Counted from the first letter of the stretch, positions 30,994-40,308 are shown. The stretch: 64,000 nt of DNA from an uncultured Selenomonadales bacterium (GCA_946407015.1 CAMJML010000003.1:242164-306163); one strand, 5' to 3'. The notes: a model not told the origin generated them from the letters alone. A program made the numbers and translations.

Positions 30994-31794
30994 ATGCATT
31001 GCATCATTACAACGGCAATCAATTCACCACATTCAGCATTTGAATTTGGTTCCGCCCTGGCTGAACAGCTAGGTACAAAGTTTGTTGTCCGCAAGGGTAA
31101 ATCACTTGAAACAATAAAAACCGAATATAATGTTGACGTAATTATTTTAATTACGCAAAAAGGATTGACTGCACACACACCAGCAGGTGACCTTTTTTTC
31201 CATTTGAGTATGGCTGATTTACGTATAAAAAATCTCATAAATGGTAAACATGACCATATGATAGCTGCAATGGATTTACAGCCTGGAATGTCCTTATTGG
31301 ATTGCACCTTAGGTCTTGGATCGGATGCAATTGTGGCTAGCTACTTTACCGGCTGCAACGGAAATGTTGTCGGCCTGGAAGGATCTCCCGTTATTGCATT
31401 AATTACAGCCGAAGGCCTTAAAAATTTTGCCACTGAAACAGATGACCTCTGTCAAGCATTACGACGAATTACCGTGATCAACACAGACTATCTAAACTAC
31501 CTAAAAGCTTTACCTGATCATAGTTTTGATGTGGTATATTTTGATCCAATGTTTCGTCGCCCTGTGGACAGCAGCTCACACATCAAACCCTTGCGGTTTT
31601 TAGCTGATAATCGCCCGCTTACACCGGAAGCAGTCCGTGAGGCACTCCGCGTTGCCAAACACCGTGTCGTTGTCAAGGAAACCCGAGGGAGTCAGGTTTT
31701 CGCGGAACTAGGCATCAATAAGACAATAGGTGGTAAATATAGCAGTATTCAATATGGTGTTGTTGATGTAGGGAGTGAAACATGGAGCGATTAA
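30994..31794 (+). CDS. RsmJ-like class I SAM-dependent methyltransferase
   Basis: 266 residues. Glycine-rich SAM motif LLDCTLGLGSDAIVAS and the catalytic-type motif VVYFDPMFRRP resemble RsmJ (16S rRNA m2G1516 methyltransferase) and the B. subtilis YpiP group. The N-terminal ~85 residues are an extra domain. ATG 30994 with AGGTGAT seven bases ahead is preferred to GTG 30982. It overlaps miaA by 13 bases, so it belongs to the mut-mia operon. The target RNA is not certain. Confidence 0.78.
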   Translation: MHCIITTAINSPHSAFEFGSALAEQLGTKFVVRKGKSLETIKTEYNVDVIILITQKGLTAHTPAGDLFFHLSMADLRIKNLINGKHDHMIAAMDLQPGMSLLDCTLGLGSDAIVASYFTGCNGNVVGLEGSPVIALITAEGLKNFATETDDLCQALRRITVINTDYLNYLKALPDHSFDVVYFDPMFRRPVDSSSHIKPLRFLADNRPLTPEAVREALRVAKHRVVVKETRGSQVFAELGINKTIGGKYSSIQYGVVDVGSETWSD

Positions 31795-32717
31795 TTTCCA
31801 TAATTGGTCCAACTGCAGTTGGTAAAACTCAACTCAGCATCGATCTTGCTAAAATATTAAACACCGAAATTATTTCCGGTGATTCCATGCTTGTTTATCG
31901 TGGTATGGATATAGGTACGGCCAAGCCTACTCTTGCTGAACGTGCTGGTGTTCCTCACCACTTGATGGATATTCTTGAACCCTGCGAAGAATTTAGTGTA
32001 ACCAGCTTTATTGAGCTTGCGAGCAAGGAGATTACTGAGATCAACCGCAAGAATAAAATTCCTATTTTAGCCGGTGGAACAGGTCTTTACATAAAAGCTT
32101 TGTTAGAAGGTTATCAATTCAACACTACCCCCGGAGACAACCGCTATCGCTCTGAGTTAGAACAATTGGCAACATTACGGGGTAATCAGTACCTTCATCA
32201 CTTATTACAGCAAGTTGATCCTCAAACAGCGAGCCGGCTGCATCCCAATGACCAAAGAAGAATTATTCGCGCCCTTGAAGTCTATCATCTCGGTGGCGAA
32301 AATATTTCACAATCCAAAACAGCGTCTGAAAGTATAAAGTACGATCATCTTGTAATAGGCCTGACCATGAACAGACAACGCCTATATGAACGAATCAATC
32401 ATCGCGTCGATGTTATGATGGCGAATGGTCTAGTAGAAGAGGTAACAAGATTGCTTCATAGCGGAATCCCGGAAAATTGTCAAGCAATGAAAGGGATTGG
32501 CTATAAAGAAATAGTAGCCTATATAAAAAAGGAGGTTAGTTTACAGACTGCTATTGAAAACATAAAACAATCAACAAGGCATTTTGCTAAACGTCAAATC
32601 ACCTGGTATAAGAAAATGGACTATATTCATTGGTTTGACGTCGATAGCATAGAAGATTACGAAGTCCTTTTGGGAATTATTTACAAAAAAATTGCAGGAA
32701 AGTTTTGTCTTGAGTAG
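31782..32717 (+). CDS. miaA: tRNA dimethylallyltransferase
   Basis: 311 residues, with the P-loop GPTAVGKT, SGDSMLVYRGMDIGTAKPT and GGTGLYIKALLEG. It transfers the isopentenyl group to A37 of tRNAs, preceding MiaB. The position directly before hfq is widely conserved. Confidence 0.96.
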   Translation: MERLISIIGPTAVGKTQLSIDLAKILNTEIISGDSMLVYRGMDIGTAKPTLAERAGVPHHLMDILEPCEEFSVTSFIELASKEITEINRKNKIPILAGGTGLYIKALLEGYQFNTTPGDNRYRSELEQLATLRGNQYLHHLLQQVDPQTASRLHPNDQRRIIRALEVYHLGGENISQSKTASESIKYDHLVIGLTMNRQRLYERINHRVDVMMANGLVEEVTRLLHSGIPENCQAMKGIGYKEIVAYIKKEVSLQTAIENIKQSTRHFAKRQITWYKKMDYIHWFDVDSIEDYEVLLGIIYKKIAGKFCLE

Positions 32718-32763
32718 AATAAAAAATACAGAGAGAGAAAATATAACCGGAGGGGTTTAATTC

Positions 32764-33021
32764 ATGACAACTAAAGTGATCAATTTGCAAGACAGTTTCT
32801 TAAATCAAGTACGCAAAGAAAACGTACCTGTAATTATCTACCTGGTTAATGGGTTTCAACTGCGTGGAGCAGTAAAAGGGTTTGATAATTTTACAGTGAT
32901 AATTGAAAACGATGGCAAACAACAGCTTGTCTATAAGCATGCTATTTCGACAATTACACCCTTCCGTCCATTAACGAATAATTATGAGCGTAAAGAGGAA
33001 TCAAAAATAGAAAAGCAATAA
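32764..33021 (+). CDS. hfq: RNA chaperone Hfq
   Basis: 85 residues. Sm1 region [31 protein letters not shown] and Sm2 region [10 protein letters not shown] are typical. The hexamer binds U-rich small RNAs and mRNAs. GGAGGGG precedes ATG 32764, and a strong terminator ends the operon. Confidence 0.97.
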   Translation: MTTKVINLQDSFLNQVRKENVPVIIYLVNGFQLRGAVKGFDNFTVIIENDGKQQLVYKHAISTITPFRPLTNNYERKEESKIEKQ

Positions 33022-33026
33022 AAAAC

Positions 33027-33054
33027 GTCCTAGGGAAAACCTAGGACATTTTTT
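33027..33054 (+). terminator. Terminator after hfq
   Basis: An 8-bp stem (33027-33034 with 33040-33047), GAAAA loop, ATTTTTT tail. Confidence 0.9.
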
Positions 33055-33214
33055 ATTGTTGGAGAATTGCTATTCACCCATGTCAAGATCGTGTCTAAAG
33101 TACTATCTGATTGCAAATAAACGGAAGGCATTCAATAGAGAATAAATTCGACTATTTTAGCTAGCTGAATACACGTAATCAAACTTGAAGTAGCAAAGAA
33201 GATATGATATCATA

Positions 33215-33395
33215 AGTCACATGAATAACCTGAGGGGTACGTCATCTTCGCAATGTTCAACCTACGCATGAACGACGGGAATTCAATGTTATCGCAGCTG
33301 TCAAGCCCCCTTGAGGGGACGGCAAAAGCATAACTAGAATACCCACCTGCTTGAGAGCGGGTTTTGAACATTAGAAGAAACGGCACCTTGGGTTT
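33215..33395 (+). ncRNA. ssrS: Probable 6S RNA
   Basis: The 470-bp gap after hfq folds into one long rod-like hairpin. Paired segments, outside in: AATGTTCAA (33254-33262) with TTGAACATT, flanked by CTTC/GAAG; then, inside an open central bubble, GGGAATTC with GAATACCC, GTTAT with ATAAC, GCTGTC with GACGGC, and CCCC with GGGG at the tip. The 3' strand of the bubble holds a small CCTGC/GCGGG hairpin. That layout (closing stem, large central bubble imitating an open promoter, terminal arm) is the 6S RNA architecture. A TATGAT (33203-33208) would place the 5' end near 33215. Exact ends are uncertain; a terminator follows at 33467. Confidence 0.6.
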
Positions 33396-33466
33396 AATCT
33401 ATTCCGATGCAGCAGCGAGATTAGATCATCGGAACTTGCTTTACTGCATTCTTCTGGGGAAATTGC

Positions 33467-33495
33467 AAGCACTCATATAATGAGTGCTTTATATA
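33467..33495 (+). terminator. Terminator downstream of the putative 6S RNA
   Basis: A perfect 10-bp stem (33467-33476 with 33480-33489), ATA loop, T/A-rich tail. Between 33395 and here another hairpin (TTCCGATG...CATCGGAA, about 33403-33434) is present. Confidence 0.65.
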
Positions 33496-33524
33496 TATCA
33501 AACTTGTTCAGAAGGAGATACTTC

Positions 33525-34298
33525 ATGATTGTTGATACCCATATTCATACCTGTTTTTCAACCGACTCAACAATGACGCTACAACAAGCCCTCCAGCGTG
33601 CCAAAAGCCTGGGTATCGGGATAACGTTAACCGAGCATTTAGACTTAGCCTATCCTGAGCAAGATGCGTTTATCTTTGACATCCATGATTACTTTACACA
33701 GTATTCGCCTTATAAAAATAATAATCCATTACTGCTTGGTATCGAAATTGGCATGAGACAAGACTGTCTCACCGATAACTGTAACATTGTTATGAGTCAT
33801 CCTTTTGATTATGTGATCGGTTCAGTTCATGTCATTGATAATATTGATATTTATCATGAGACGTTTTATCAAGCCCGCACTAAGCAGGAAGTTTATCATC
33901 AATACTTTGATTCAATGGCCAAATGTGTAGCAACCTACGACTTTATCGATTCGCTTGGGCATATTGATTATATTTGCCGCTATGCAAAATATCAAGATCC
34001 TGAGCTTTACTATTTCGAGTTTCAAGAACCAATTGATTTGATTTTAAAAATGTTGGCTCAAAAAGAAAAAGCATTAGAAATTAATACACGCCGTTTGGCA
34101 AATCCTGCAATAGTAAATGCGCTATTGCCTATTTATAAACGATTTTATGAATTAGGCGGACGACTCGCTACAATGGGCTCTGATGCCCATAATCCGGATG
34201 ATATTGGAAGAGATTTAGTAATTGCTCAACAATTAGCTGAGATGTGTCATCTAAAGTTAGTCTATTTTAATCATCGTTCCCCAGAATATATTAAATAA
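33525..34298 (+). CDS. HisJ-like PHP-domain histidinol-phosphatase family protein
   Basis: 257 residues with the PHP signature VDTHIHTCFSTDS, TEHLD, GIEIGM, VIGSVHVID, LGHIDY and GSDAHNPDDIG. HisJ enzymes dephosphorylate histidinol phosphate; with no his genes nearby, a different phosphoester is possible. ATG 33525 follows AAGGAGA; the upstream in-frame start at 33480 lies in the terminator. Confidence 0.82.
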   Translation: MIVDTHIHTCFSTDSTMTLQQALQRAKSLGIGITLTEHLDLAYPEQDAFIFDIHDYFTQYSPYKNNNPLLLGIEIGMRQDCLTDNCNIVMSHPFDYVIGSVHVIDNIDIYHETFYQARTKQEVYHQYFDSMAKCVATYDFIDSLGHIDYICRYAKYQDPELYYFEFQEPIDLILKMLAQKEKALEINTRRLANPAIVNALLPIYKRFYELGGRLATMGSDAHNPDDIGRDLVIAQQLAEMCHLKLVYFNHRSPEYIK

Positions 34299-34312
34299 TT
34301 GATTATCCTCTA

Positions 34313-34340
34313 CAGCCATTCTTAGGATGGTTGTTTTTTT
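34313..34340 (+). terminator. Terminator before spoVK
   Basis: A 9-bp stem with G-U pairs (34313-34321 with 34325-34333) and a seven-T tail. Confidence 0.8.
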
Positions 34341-34420
34341 ATTGAAATCGTTTCTTCTTTAGCACAAAACACGCTTACTAGAGTATACTATATCACCATA
34401 GTCTCTTTGAGGTGATAATG

Positions 34421-35020
34421 ATGGCATATCTTTGGCCCCAAGATGTTCTGTCTGCTCTGGAAATGGGTGAAATATCGACAACTGAGGCCTTCAAAGCTCT
34501 CAGAGAAATGGACAGTCTGGCAGTCCCCACTAAAAGCTCCACAATGATCAATAAACACCAGCGAATTGAGGAAATACTGCATGAATTGGATGCCCTCATT
34601 GGCTTACCAGAAGTAAAAAAATTAATTAGAGAAATTTATGCCTTTATTGAAATACAAAAACGTCGTGAAAAAGAACGCTTAGTAACAGAGCCTTTAGTGT
34701 TACATATGATTTTCAAAGGAAATCCAGGAACAGGAAAAACAACTGTGGCCCGGATACTCGGAAGAGTATTTAGAGAAATTGGCGTATTATCCCAGGGCCA
34801 CTTAATTGAAGTCGAAAGAGCCGATTTAGTTGGTGAATATATCGGCCATACAGCGCAAAAAACACGCGAACAATTAAAAAAAGCGTTGGGTGGTATATTA
34901 TTTATTGATGAAGCCTATTCGTTAGCGCGTGGTGGTGAAAAAGATTTTGGAAAAGAATCCATCGACGTTATGGTGAAACTCAGGATGCAAATCAGCATAT
35001 TCATAGCGATTTTCATATAA
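34421..35020 (+). pseudogene. spoVK: spoVK, 5' part, interrupted by a 23-kb element
   Basis: The first 186 residues match SpoVK, an AAA+ ATPase of the CbxX/CfqX type made in the mother cell: Walker A KGNPGTGKTTVAR, the HLIEVERADLVGEYIGHTAQKT block and Walker B GGILFIDEAYSLARGG. The SpoVK frame ends at ...KESIDVMVK (34,978); 13 unrelated residues follow to a stop at 35,020. The missing half, with sensor 1 and the arginine finger, is at 58,076. Without joining, the ATPase cannot be active. ATG 34421 follows GAGGTG by six bases. The position after hfq and before hflX-ynbB agrees with B. subtilis. This is most likely a regulated split gene and not a decayed one, since both parts are otherwise intact. 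Confidence 0.92.
34960..34995 (+). repeat. attL of the spoVK element
   Basis: Chromosomal arm (spoVK codons to 34972), GT core at 34973-34974, then the element arm with the 14-base repeat CTCAGGATGCAAAT at 34979-34992. The core dinucleotide is inferred from symmetry. Confidence 0.75.
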
Positions 35021-35210
35021 CTCCAGATAGTTCTTGGATCAGGCTGAGCGCTCTGTCATAAATAACAGATCCGATTTTTAATATGATATATATAGCTACT
35101 GTGAAAGTGTAGCTTTTAGGAAGGTTGCATAAACTTTCAAATAGAATAAATCCCAAAAAATTTCCAATTAGATCTAAAATACTCCGAAACGTGGTATGGA
35201 AATAAAAAAA
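35013..35210 (-). pseudogene. Possible remnant of a membrane protein gene
   Basis: A minus-strand frame without a usable start codon runs from about 35210 to TGA at 35013, with hydrophobic stretches (LIGNFLGFILFESL, VAIYIILKIGSVIY). It may be a broken small membrane protein gene near the element end, or chance. No family is recognised. Confidence 0.2.
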
Positions 35211-35466
35211 ATCTGCTGTATACTTTTATTACAGTAGATTTTTTTTATTATTTAACACCTTCCGTTATTATTCATCGGAAGGTTTCTTATATCTTAGCTG
35301 CTCGCGCGATGTTACCGAATATCCAGTCCAATGATGAGATTTATTGTTAAAGACTCATTAGACACTTTTCACCAGACAAAAGACAATTGTTCTAACTTAT
35401 GTTTATTTTAGATATAAGAATGTTGGCGACCACCAAATAGGGGAAATGGTATGGAGGAGGTTGCGT
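35021..35466. other. Gene-poor left end of the element
   Basis: Apart from the doubtful remnant at 35013-35210, this stretch holds a 12-bp terminator hairpin (35209-35220 with 35230-35241 plus a T8 run) and a CCTTCCG/CGGAAGG hairpin (35258-35264 with 35276-35282). Nothing else is recognised before the HD-GYP gene. Confidence 0.5.
35209..35249 (+). terminator. Terminator near the left end of the element
   Basis: A 12-bp stem with one G-T pair followed by TTTTTTTT. It would stop transcription entering from the spoVK promoter. Confidence 0.75.
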
Positions 35467-36357
35467 GTGAACGAGGTTGAACAACGCAAAGGAAATATTA
35501 TCGGATACATAACGCATGACGTAAGCGACAAATTTGGTAGATTGTTGTTAGCAGAAGGTACACCGATTACGGACAGCGTCAGCCGTAAATTAGAGGAGAG
35601 AGGACTAGTGTACCGGCTATCTTCGACACCATTGGGAAACAGAAGATCAAAAACCATCGGCCTTAAAAGACTTAACGCTAAACCATTCAAAGTTCCCGTA
35701 AAATTGGATAAAAAGTTCGACAGGGTGGATGGAGAAGCCCTTGGTCATGCCTCAAAATATTTAAATATTCTTTTACGCCAAATACAAGAAGATAAATTTT
35801 TTAGCAACAATATTAAAGTACTTTCTCAAGGGCATAAAGCTACATATTCCCACTCTATTAACGTCTCTCTCATAACGGTAGCAATGGCGCAAAAATTAAA
35901 TTTTACTTTGCCGGCATTACAAAAGATTGCTCTTGGATCACTATTTCACGATATTGGAAAAATCCTGTTGCCAAAATCAATATTAAACGAACTTGGTAGC
36001 GTATGCGACGAACAGTCCCTTATTTATCAGCAGCATACGGAACTTGGAGCTGATTTGCTAGCAGCAGAATATTTACCAGCTGAGATATATCTTATTGCAC
36101 TTCACCATCATGAAAAATTATCTGGCAACGGATATCCAAACCAGCTAAAAGAGAGTGATATCCACCTAAACGCAGCGATTGTTTCAGTGGCTGATACCTT
36201 TGATCGATTAACTTCGTCTATTTTTCATAAGAATGTCTGCTCTCCGGATGAAGCCATTCATGAAATCCTAAGCGCTAAAGGAATCGATTTTCATCCCCAA
36301 GCCGTTGATGCTTTTATGGAGTTATTTCAAGGAAATGACCTCAGAGAAACGCTATAA
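35467..36357 (+). CDS. HD-GYP domain protein (putative c-di-GMP phosphodiesterase)
   Basis: 296 residues. The N-terminal ~110 residues are a small domain of unknown type (NIIGYITHDVSDKFGRLLLAEGTPI), found in related HD-GYP proteins. The HD-GYP domain has SHSINVSLITVAMA, LFHDIGKILLP, HTELGADLL and HHHEKLSGNGYP, so the metal ligands and GYP loop are present. It should hydrolyse c-di-GMP to GMP. GTG 35467 follows GGAGGAGG; starts at 35446 or 35461 lie in or before that site. An EAL gene under a c-di-GMP riboswitch follows 345 bp later. Confidence 0.85.
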   Translation: MNEVEQRKGNIIGYITHDVSDKFGRLLLAEGTPITDSVSRKLEERGLVYRLSSTPLGNRRSKTIGLKRLNAKPFKVPVKLDKKFDRVDGEALGHASKYLNILLRQIQEDKFFSNNIKVLSQGHKATYSHSINVSLITVAMAQKLNFTLPALQKIALGSLFHDIGKILLPKSILNELGSVCDEQSLIYQQHTELGADLLAAEYLPAEIYLIALHHHEKLSGNGYPNQLKESDIHLNAAIVSVADTFDRLTSSIFHKNVCSPDEAIHEILSAKGIDFHPQAVDAFMELFQGNDLRETL

Positions 36358-36399
36358 TATTATTTTTCTGAGTTTCAATCAACTCCCGTGTCATTGAGC

Positions 36400-36511
36400 A
36401 GTAGTCGCTATGAAAATTCAAATAAGATTTCGGCAAACTTATCGAAAGATAAGGACGCAAAGTTATGGGTCTACGGACAGTATGTCTATGATTGCCAAAC
36501 CGCGACTATTC
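36400..36511 (+). promoter_or_regulatory. c-di-GMP-I (GEMM) riboswitch
   Basis: The conserved core GGCAAAC (36432-36438), the GAAA-capped hairpin (CTTATC/GATAAG) and GGACGCAAAG (36453-36462) match the class I c-di-GMP aptamer. The closing stem pairs 36400-36408 with 36502-36510 (one G-T). A terminator hairpin follows at 36523, so ligand binding probably controls transcription into the EAL gene. It occupies most of the 345-bp gap between the HD-GYP and EAL genes. Confidence 0.85.
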
Positions 36512-36522
36512 ATTAGTACACG

Positions 36523-36549
36523 GCAGGCAATGACCTGCTTATTTTATTT
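36523..36549 (+). terminator. Riboswitch expression-platform terminator
   Basis: GCAGG (36523-36527) pairs with CCTGC (36534-36538), then TTATTTTATTT. It lies 12 bp after the aptamer. Confidence 0.6.
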
Positions 36550-36702
36550 GTATCGTCTAACCAACTATTAAAAAATAACGCACCAATTCTCTCAAACACC
36601 TAAACGAACCCGTAGAAAATATCAGCGGCTATTGCTATCCGGCATTGACAAGTACTTGAATAAGCAGATATCACGTTTTGTATTGCAAACAGGAGGATCA
36701 TC

Positions 36703-37506
36703 ATGAAAATACCGGAAGAAAAGCTTTTTAAGCAAAGCCTGGAAGACGCCTATCATCGAGGAGAATTCACCTTACACTATCAACCGCAAATCAAACTTCC
36801 CAGTCATTCTCTTAGTGGCTTTGAGGTATTACTGCGCTGGCACAGTGCTCAGTACGGCAACGTATCGCCAGAACGTTTTATACCGCTGCTCGAAACTAGC
36901 GGTAGTATTGATAAGGTAGGGAAATGGATCATTACAAAAGCTTGCACATTTGCCCAAGCATTAATTGAGGCTGGTGGAAATCATCTATGTGTATGGGTCA
37001 ACGTTTCACCACACCAACTTGTTAACGGAAATATCGTGGAGCATATAAAAAGAGCCATTTCTGATGCTCAGATATTCCCATGGCAATTTGGAATTGAAAT
37101 TACCGAAAATAGTCCTATCTCTTTTACGAGCAATTCTCTTCATAATCTTCGAAGACTACGAAACTTGGGAATAAAAATCGCCCTTGATGATTTTGGAACA
37201 GGCTATTCTTCTTTAGCCTACCTTCAGAAACTGCCAATTCACATGCTAAAAATTGATAAGGCCTTTGTCGACAGTCTAGCATTTAATGAAAAACAACAAA
37301 ATTTTGTCCATTTGATTATCAAACTGGCCCATAATTTCGGCTTAAAAGTTATTGCTGAAGGTGTGGAGACTGAAACTCAAGTAGAATGGCTGTCTTATTG
37401 CCATTGTGATTATATACAAGGATATATTTTCAGCCGGCCTATACCAATAGATGAAGCCCTTAGACTAGCAGTCTGTAGAAAAGTAGATATTACTAAAATC
37501 TCCTAA
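36703..37506 (+). CDS. Stand-alone EAL domain c-di-GMP phosphodiesterase
   Basis: 267 residues consisting only of an EAL domain: LHYQPQIKL, FEVLLRW (EVL in place of EAL), ITENS, LDDFGTGYSSLAYLQ, LKIDKAFVD, IAEGVET and the QGY region. Metal- and substrate-binding residues are conserved, so it should linearise c-di-GMP to pGpG. No sensor or GGDEF domain is attached; its expression instead depends on the upstream c-di-GMP riboswitch. AGGAGG precedes ATG 36703. Confidence 0.9.
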   Translation: MKIPEEKLFKQSLEDAYHRGEFTLHYQPQIKLPSHSLSGFEVLLRWHSAQYGNVSPERFIPLLETSGSIDKVGKWIITKACTFAQALIEAGGNHLCVWVNVSPHQLVNGNIVEHIKRAISDAQIFPWQFGIEITENSPISFTSNSLHNLRRLRNLGIKIALDDFGTGYSSLAYLQKLPIHMLKIDKAFVDSLAFNEKQQNFVHLIIKLAHNFGLKVIAEGVETETQVEWLSYCHCDYIQGYIFSRPIPIDEALRLAVCRKVDITKIS

Positions 37507-37575
37507 GCTGCGACAATTCTATGCGTAGAAAAAAACAAACTTAATATTCACGATCCTGATTTATGTCAAGAAGCG

Positions 37576-37605
37576 TTGACATATGACAAATACGGCTTCT
37601 AATAT
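37576..37605 (+). promoter_or_regulatory. Possible promoter of the LuxR-type regulator
   Basis: Perfect TTGACA (37576-37581), 18-bp spacer, TAATAT (37600-37605). It lies about 170 bp upstream of the gene. Confidence 0.5.
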
Positions 37606-37778
37606 ATAATTTAGGTTGCTTTATATTTTACTGATAATATTCTAAGAATCAATTTTAAAAATAAAAAGGATTCAGGGAGCTTAATAACATGCCAAGCTAA
37701 TTAGCTCTATCGAGCAGATAGCAAAGTTGGGTATCGTTGATTAGATTTTAGGCATACTCCCCTCATTAGAGGATGACC

Positions 37779-40256
37779 ATGCGTAAAAAATCAAACCGAC
37801 AGAAAATTTATTATTTTTCGGACAAATTAAAGAAACAGCTTGCCCAAATACCGGCATATCCTTTGACTATTGTAGATGCACCGTCCGGCTTCGGTAAAAC
37901 AACTGCTATACGGGAATATTTAGACATGATTATTTCAGAAAATGCTTGTCAGCACTGGTATACTTGTTTGGGTGAGCCGACTTCAAGTGCCTGGATAGGT
38001 GTTTGTGAATTGCTGGCAAATGCAAATGGCGAAATAGCAGCAACCTTGAAAAAGTTGGGGTTACCCGCATCAGAAACCCTGCTATGTATAGCGGCTGCTC
38101 TTAAAGATTTCTGGTGTACAACTGAAACCTATCTGGTCATAGATAATTATCATCTCGTGGACTGCTATATCCCGAATGAGCTGATCAATGCCTTCTCCAT
38201 GCATAGGTGCCCGTATTTGCACATCATCTTTATCACGCAGCAGTTGGAAACAAAACAATTGTTTACGTTTCATAACGCCAATATTTATCGAATCGATTCC
38301 TCTGCATTCTTCTTTGATAAAGATGGAACAAAGCTTCTTTTCCGTATGGAAGGCATCTGTCTGACCGAGCGTGAATTAGAAAGTGTATATACAAGCACCG
38401 AGGGATGGGTATCTGCTATTAGGCTGCAAATTACGAACTATCAAGAAAATGGTTCATTTAACTATACGCTCGGCATTCAATATTTGGTGGAAACCGCTAT
38501 CTGGAACCGTCTGACCGGTGAAGAAAAAAACTTCTTGGTTTCCATTTCAGTCATGGACAGCTTTACGGCTCAGCAGGCGGCAATGATATTAGGAGAGGAG
38601 ATTTTACCTGATAACATTGAGGATCTGTTGCGTTCTAGCGATTTCATTCGTTATTATCCAGACAAAGGGATTTTCGTCATCCATAATATCCTGCAGGAGT
38701 TTTTACGAAACCGGTTTTACCACCATCAGTCCAAACGCTTTCAAAGCCGGGTACTCCGTAGAGCAGGCGCGTCTTTTGCCGCTGCCGAAGAGTATGATTC
38801 GGCCGCATTCATTTTTTATAAAGAAAGAGATTTTGAGTCACTGCTGGCCATGCCTTCAACCGGTGAGTATCTGACCAATCAAAAAGAAAAACACCGTCTG
38901 CTAATTGAAATTCTGGTAGAAACCTGCCCAGAAGAAACACTGATCAAATATCCTTTTAAACTTTTACTCTATGCTTACCAAGTATTTGTGCTCGACAAAC
39001 GCGAAACTTACCAGAAGTTATGCAGTTTAATTTCTTATGTTATTCAACATAATCCAGAATTAAGCCGCGATGAACTGAGGATACTCAGAGGCGAGTATAT
39101 ATTCTTACGGGCTTGCACAGAATTTCATAACATTACCAAAAGAATAGAAGGATATAAGGAAGCCTGGACAATTTTAGGCAGGCCTTCCATTATGATCACA
39201 GCAAATTCACCGTGTCCATGTGGCTACAGTATGCTGAACCTATTCTGGCGCAAATCAGGAATGTTGGAACATTCCCACTGGCAGCTGGCAGAAAGTGCAC
39301 GCTTTTATCGCAAGCTGACCGGCGGTCATATGCGTGGTGCTGACAGCGTCATACAAGCCGAGGCGATGCTCATGCAAGGGAAAGCCGAGGAAGCCGAAGT
39401 TCTATGTTATAAAGCGCTTTATGCTGCTCGCAGCCATCAGCAAGTTGGCATATATCTCTGTGCCGAGCTAATTCTTGCACGTGCCGCTATCCTGAGAGGA
39501 GATGTCGATAGCTACTTTACTGCGGTAAGAAACATTCAAAGTTATACAAAAGATAATTCCAAGTTATATGTTTTACGCACAGCAGAACTTTGCCTGACGT
39601 TTATAAGCCTAGTACTCGGGAACACGGAGGATGTTGCCAATTGGTTCTGTAGTATGGAAAGCATTGAGAGAGTCTTACAGGCTCCGGCCATTTCCAGCGC
39701 CCGAATGCTCTATGCCAAAATTCTGCTTTTTAAAAAGCGGAACAATGAATTTTACGGATTCTCCAGACATGTCATAGAAATAGAGAAAAACGAAAGTTAC
39801 CTAATGACTCAAATATATACTCTGATATTTCTTGCTCTTGCCAAGCATCGAGACAAAAAGAAACGAGAGGCACAAGAGTATCTTCGGCAAGCACTTACCA
39901 TCGCGTTACCGGATAAGATTTATCTTCCATTCGCAGAACAAATGGGAGAACTAAATTCCCTGTTGGAAGCTGCAAAAAGCTATGTAACCGACCGATCGCA
40001 ACTGTCCAAACTGTTGGAAGTTTGCAAACGGCAAGAGACTGGCTGTAATGTCATCATAAAATCCATACTTGCTTATAAGTCACCACTTACCCCAAGAGAA
40101 AGGGAGGTCGCTCTTCTTGCTAAAGCTAGGCTCAGCAGCAAAGAAATTGCAAACAGGCTGTATATATCGGAAGCAACGGTCAAAACAATTTTAAGGAATG
40201 TATACAGTAAACTGGACGTACACTCAAAAACTGAATTAAGTTCTAAAAATTTTTAA
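37779..40256 (+). CDS. MalT-type LuxR family transcriptional regulator
   Basis: 825 residues, the large ATP-dependent (STAND) LuxR class. Walker A DAPSGFGKTTAI is near residue 30 and a Walker B-like TYLVIDNYHLVD near residue 115; a long helical, TPR-like middle region follows. The C-terminal HTH is LTPREREVALLAKARLSSKEI and continues to LDVHSKTELSSKNF. Such proteins sense a ligand and activate transcription; the ligand is unknown. ATG 37779 is preferred over 37773 from the AGAGG spacing. The convergent permease on the minus strand may be a target. Confidence 0.87.
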   Translation: MRKKSNRQKIYYFSDKLKKQLAQIPAYPLTIVDAPSGFGKTTAIREYLDMIISENACQHWYTCLGEPTSSAWIGVCELLANANGEIAATLKKLGLPASETLLCIAAALKDFWCTTETYLVIDNYHLVDCYIPNELINAFSMHRCPYLHIIFITQQLETKQLFTFHNANIYRIDSSAFFFDKDGTKLLFRMEGICLTERELESVYTSTEGWVSAIRLQITNYQENGSFNYTLGIQYLVETAIWNRLTGEEKNFLVSISVMDSFTAQQAAMILGEEILPDNIEDLLRSSDFIRYYPDKGIFVIHNILQEFLRNRFYHHQSKRFQSRVLRRAGASFAAAEEYDSAAFIFYKERDFESLLAMPSTGEYLTNQKEKHRLLIEILVETCPEETLIKYPFKLLLYAYQVFVLDKRETYQKLCSLISYVIQHNPELSRDELRILRGEYIFLRACTEFHNITKRIEGYKEAWTILGRPSIMITANSPCPCGYSMLNLFWRKSGMLEHSHWQLAESARFYRKLTGGHMRGADSVIQAEAMLMQGKAEEAEVLCYKALYAARSHQQVGIYLCAELILARAAILRGDVDSYFTAVRNIQSYTKDNSKLYVLRTAELCLTFISLVLGNTEDVANWFCSMESIERVLQAPAISSARMLYAKILLFKKRNNEFYGFSRHVIEIEKNESYLMTQIYTLIFLALAKHRDKKKREAQEYLRQALTIALPDKIYLPFAEQMGELNSLLEAAKSYVTDRSQLSKLLEVCKRQETGCNVIIKSILAYKSPLTPREREVALLAKARLSSKEIANRLYISEATVKTILRNVYSKLDVHSKTELSSKNF

Positions 40257-40308
40257 ATAAGCTAAACTTTAAAATTCTCTAAAATATTTACAAACTGCCA
40301 AGAACAAC

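Noticed and set aside
34376..34405. CATAGTCT as a SigE/SigK -10 of spoVK
   Set aside because: The expected -35 sequence is not found at 13-16 bp, so the promoter cannot be assigned.
34421..35020. spoVK as an ordinary decayed pseudogene
   Set aside because: Both halves keep all motifs without stops or frameshifts, and the frame is exactly restored at the att core.
37640..37770. A second c-di-GMP riboswitch ahead of the LuxR regulator (GCAAAG is present)
   Set aside because: The GGCAAAC, GAAA hairpin and GGACGCAAAG core elements are absent or out of order.
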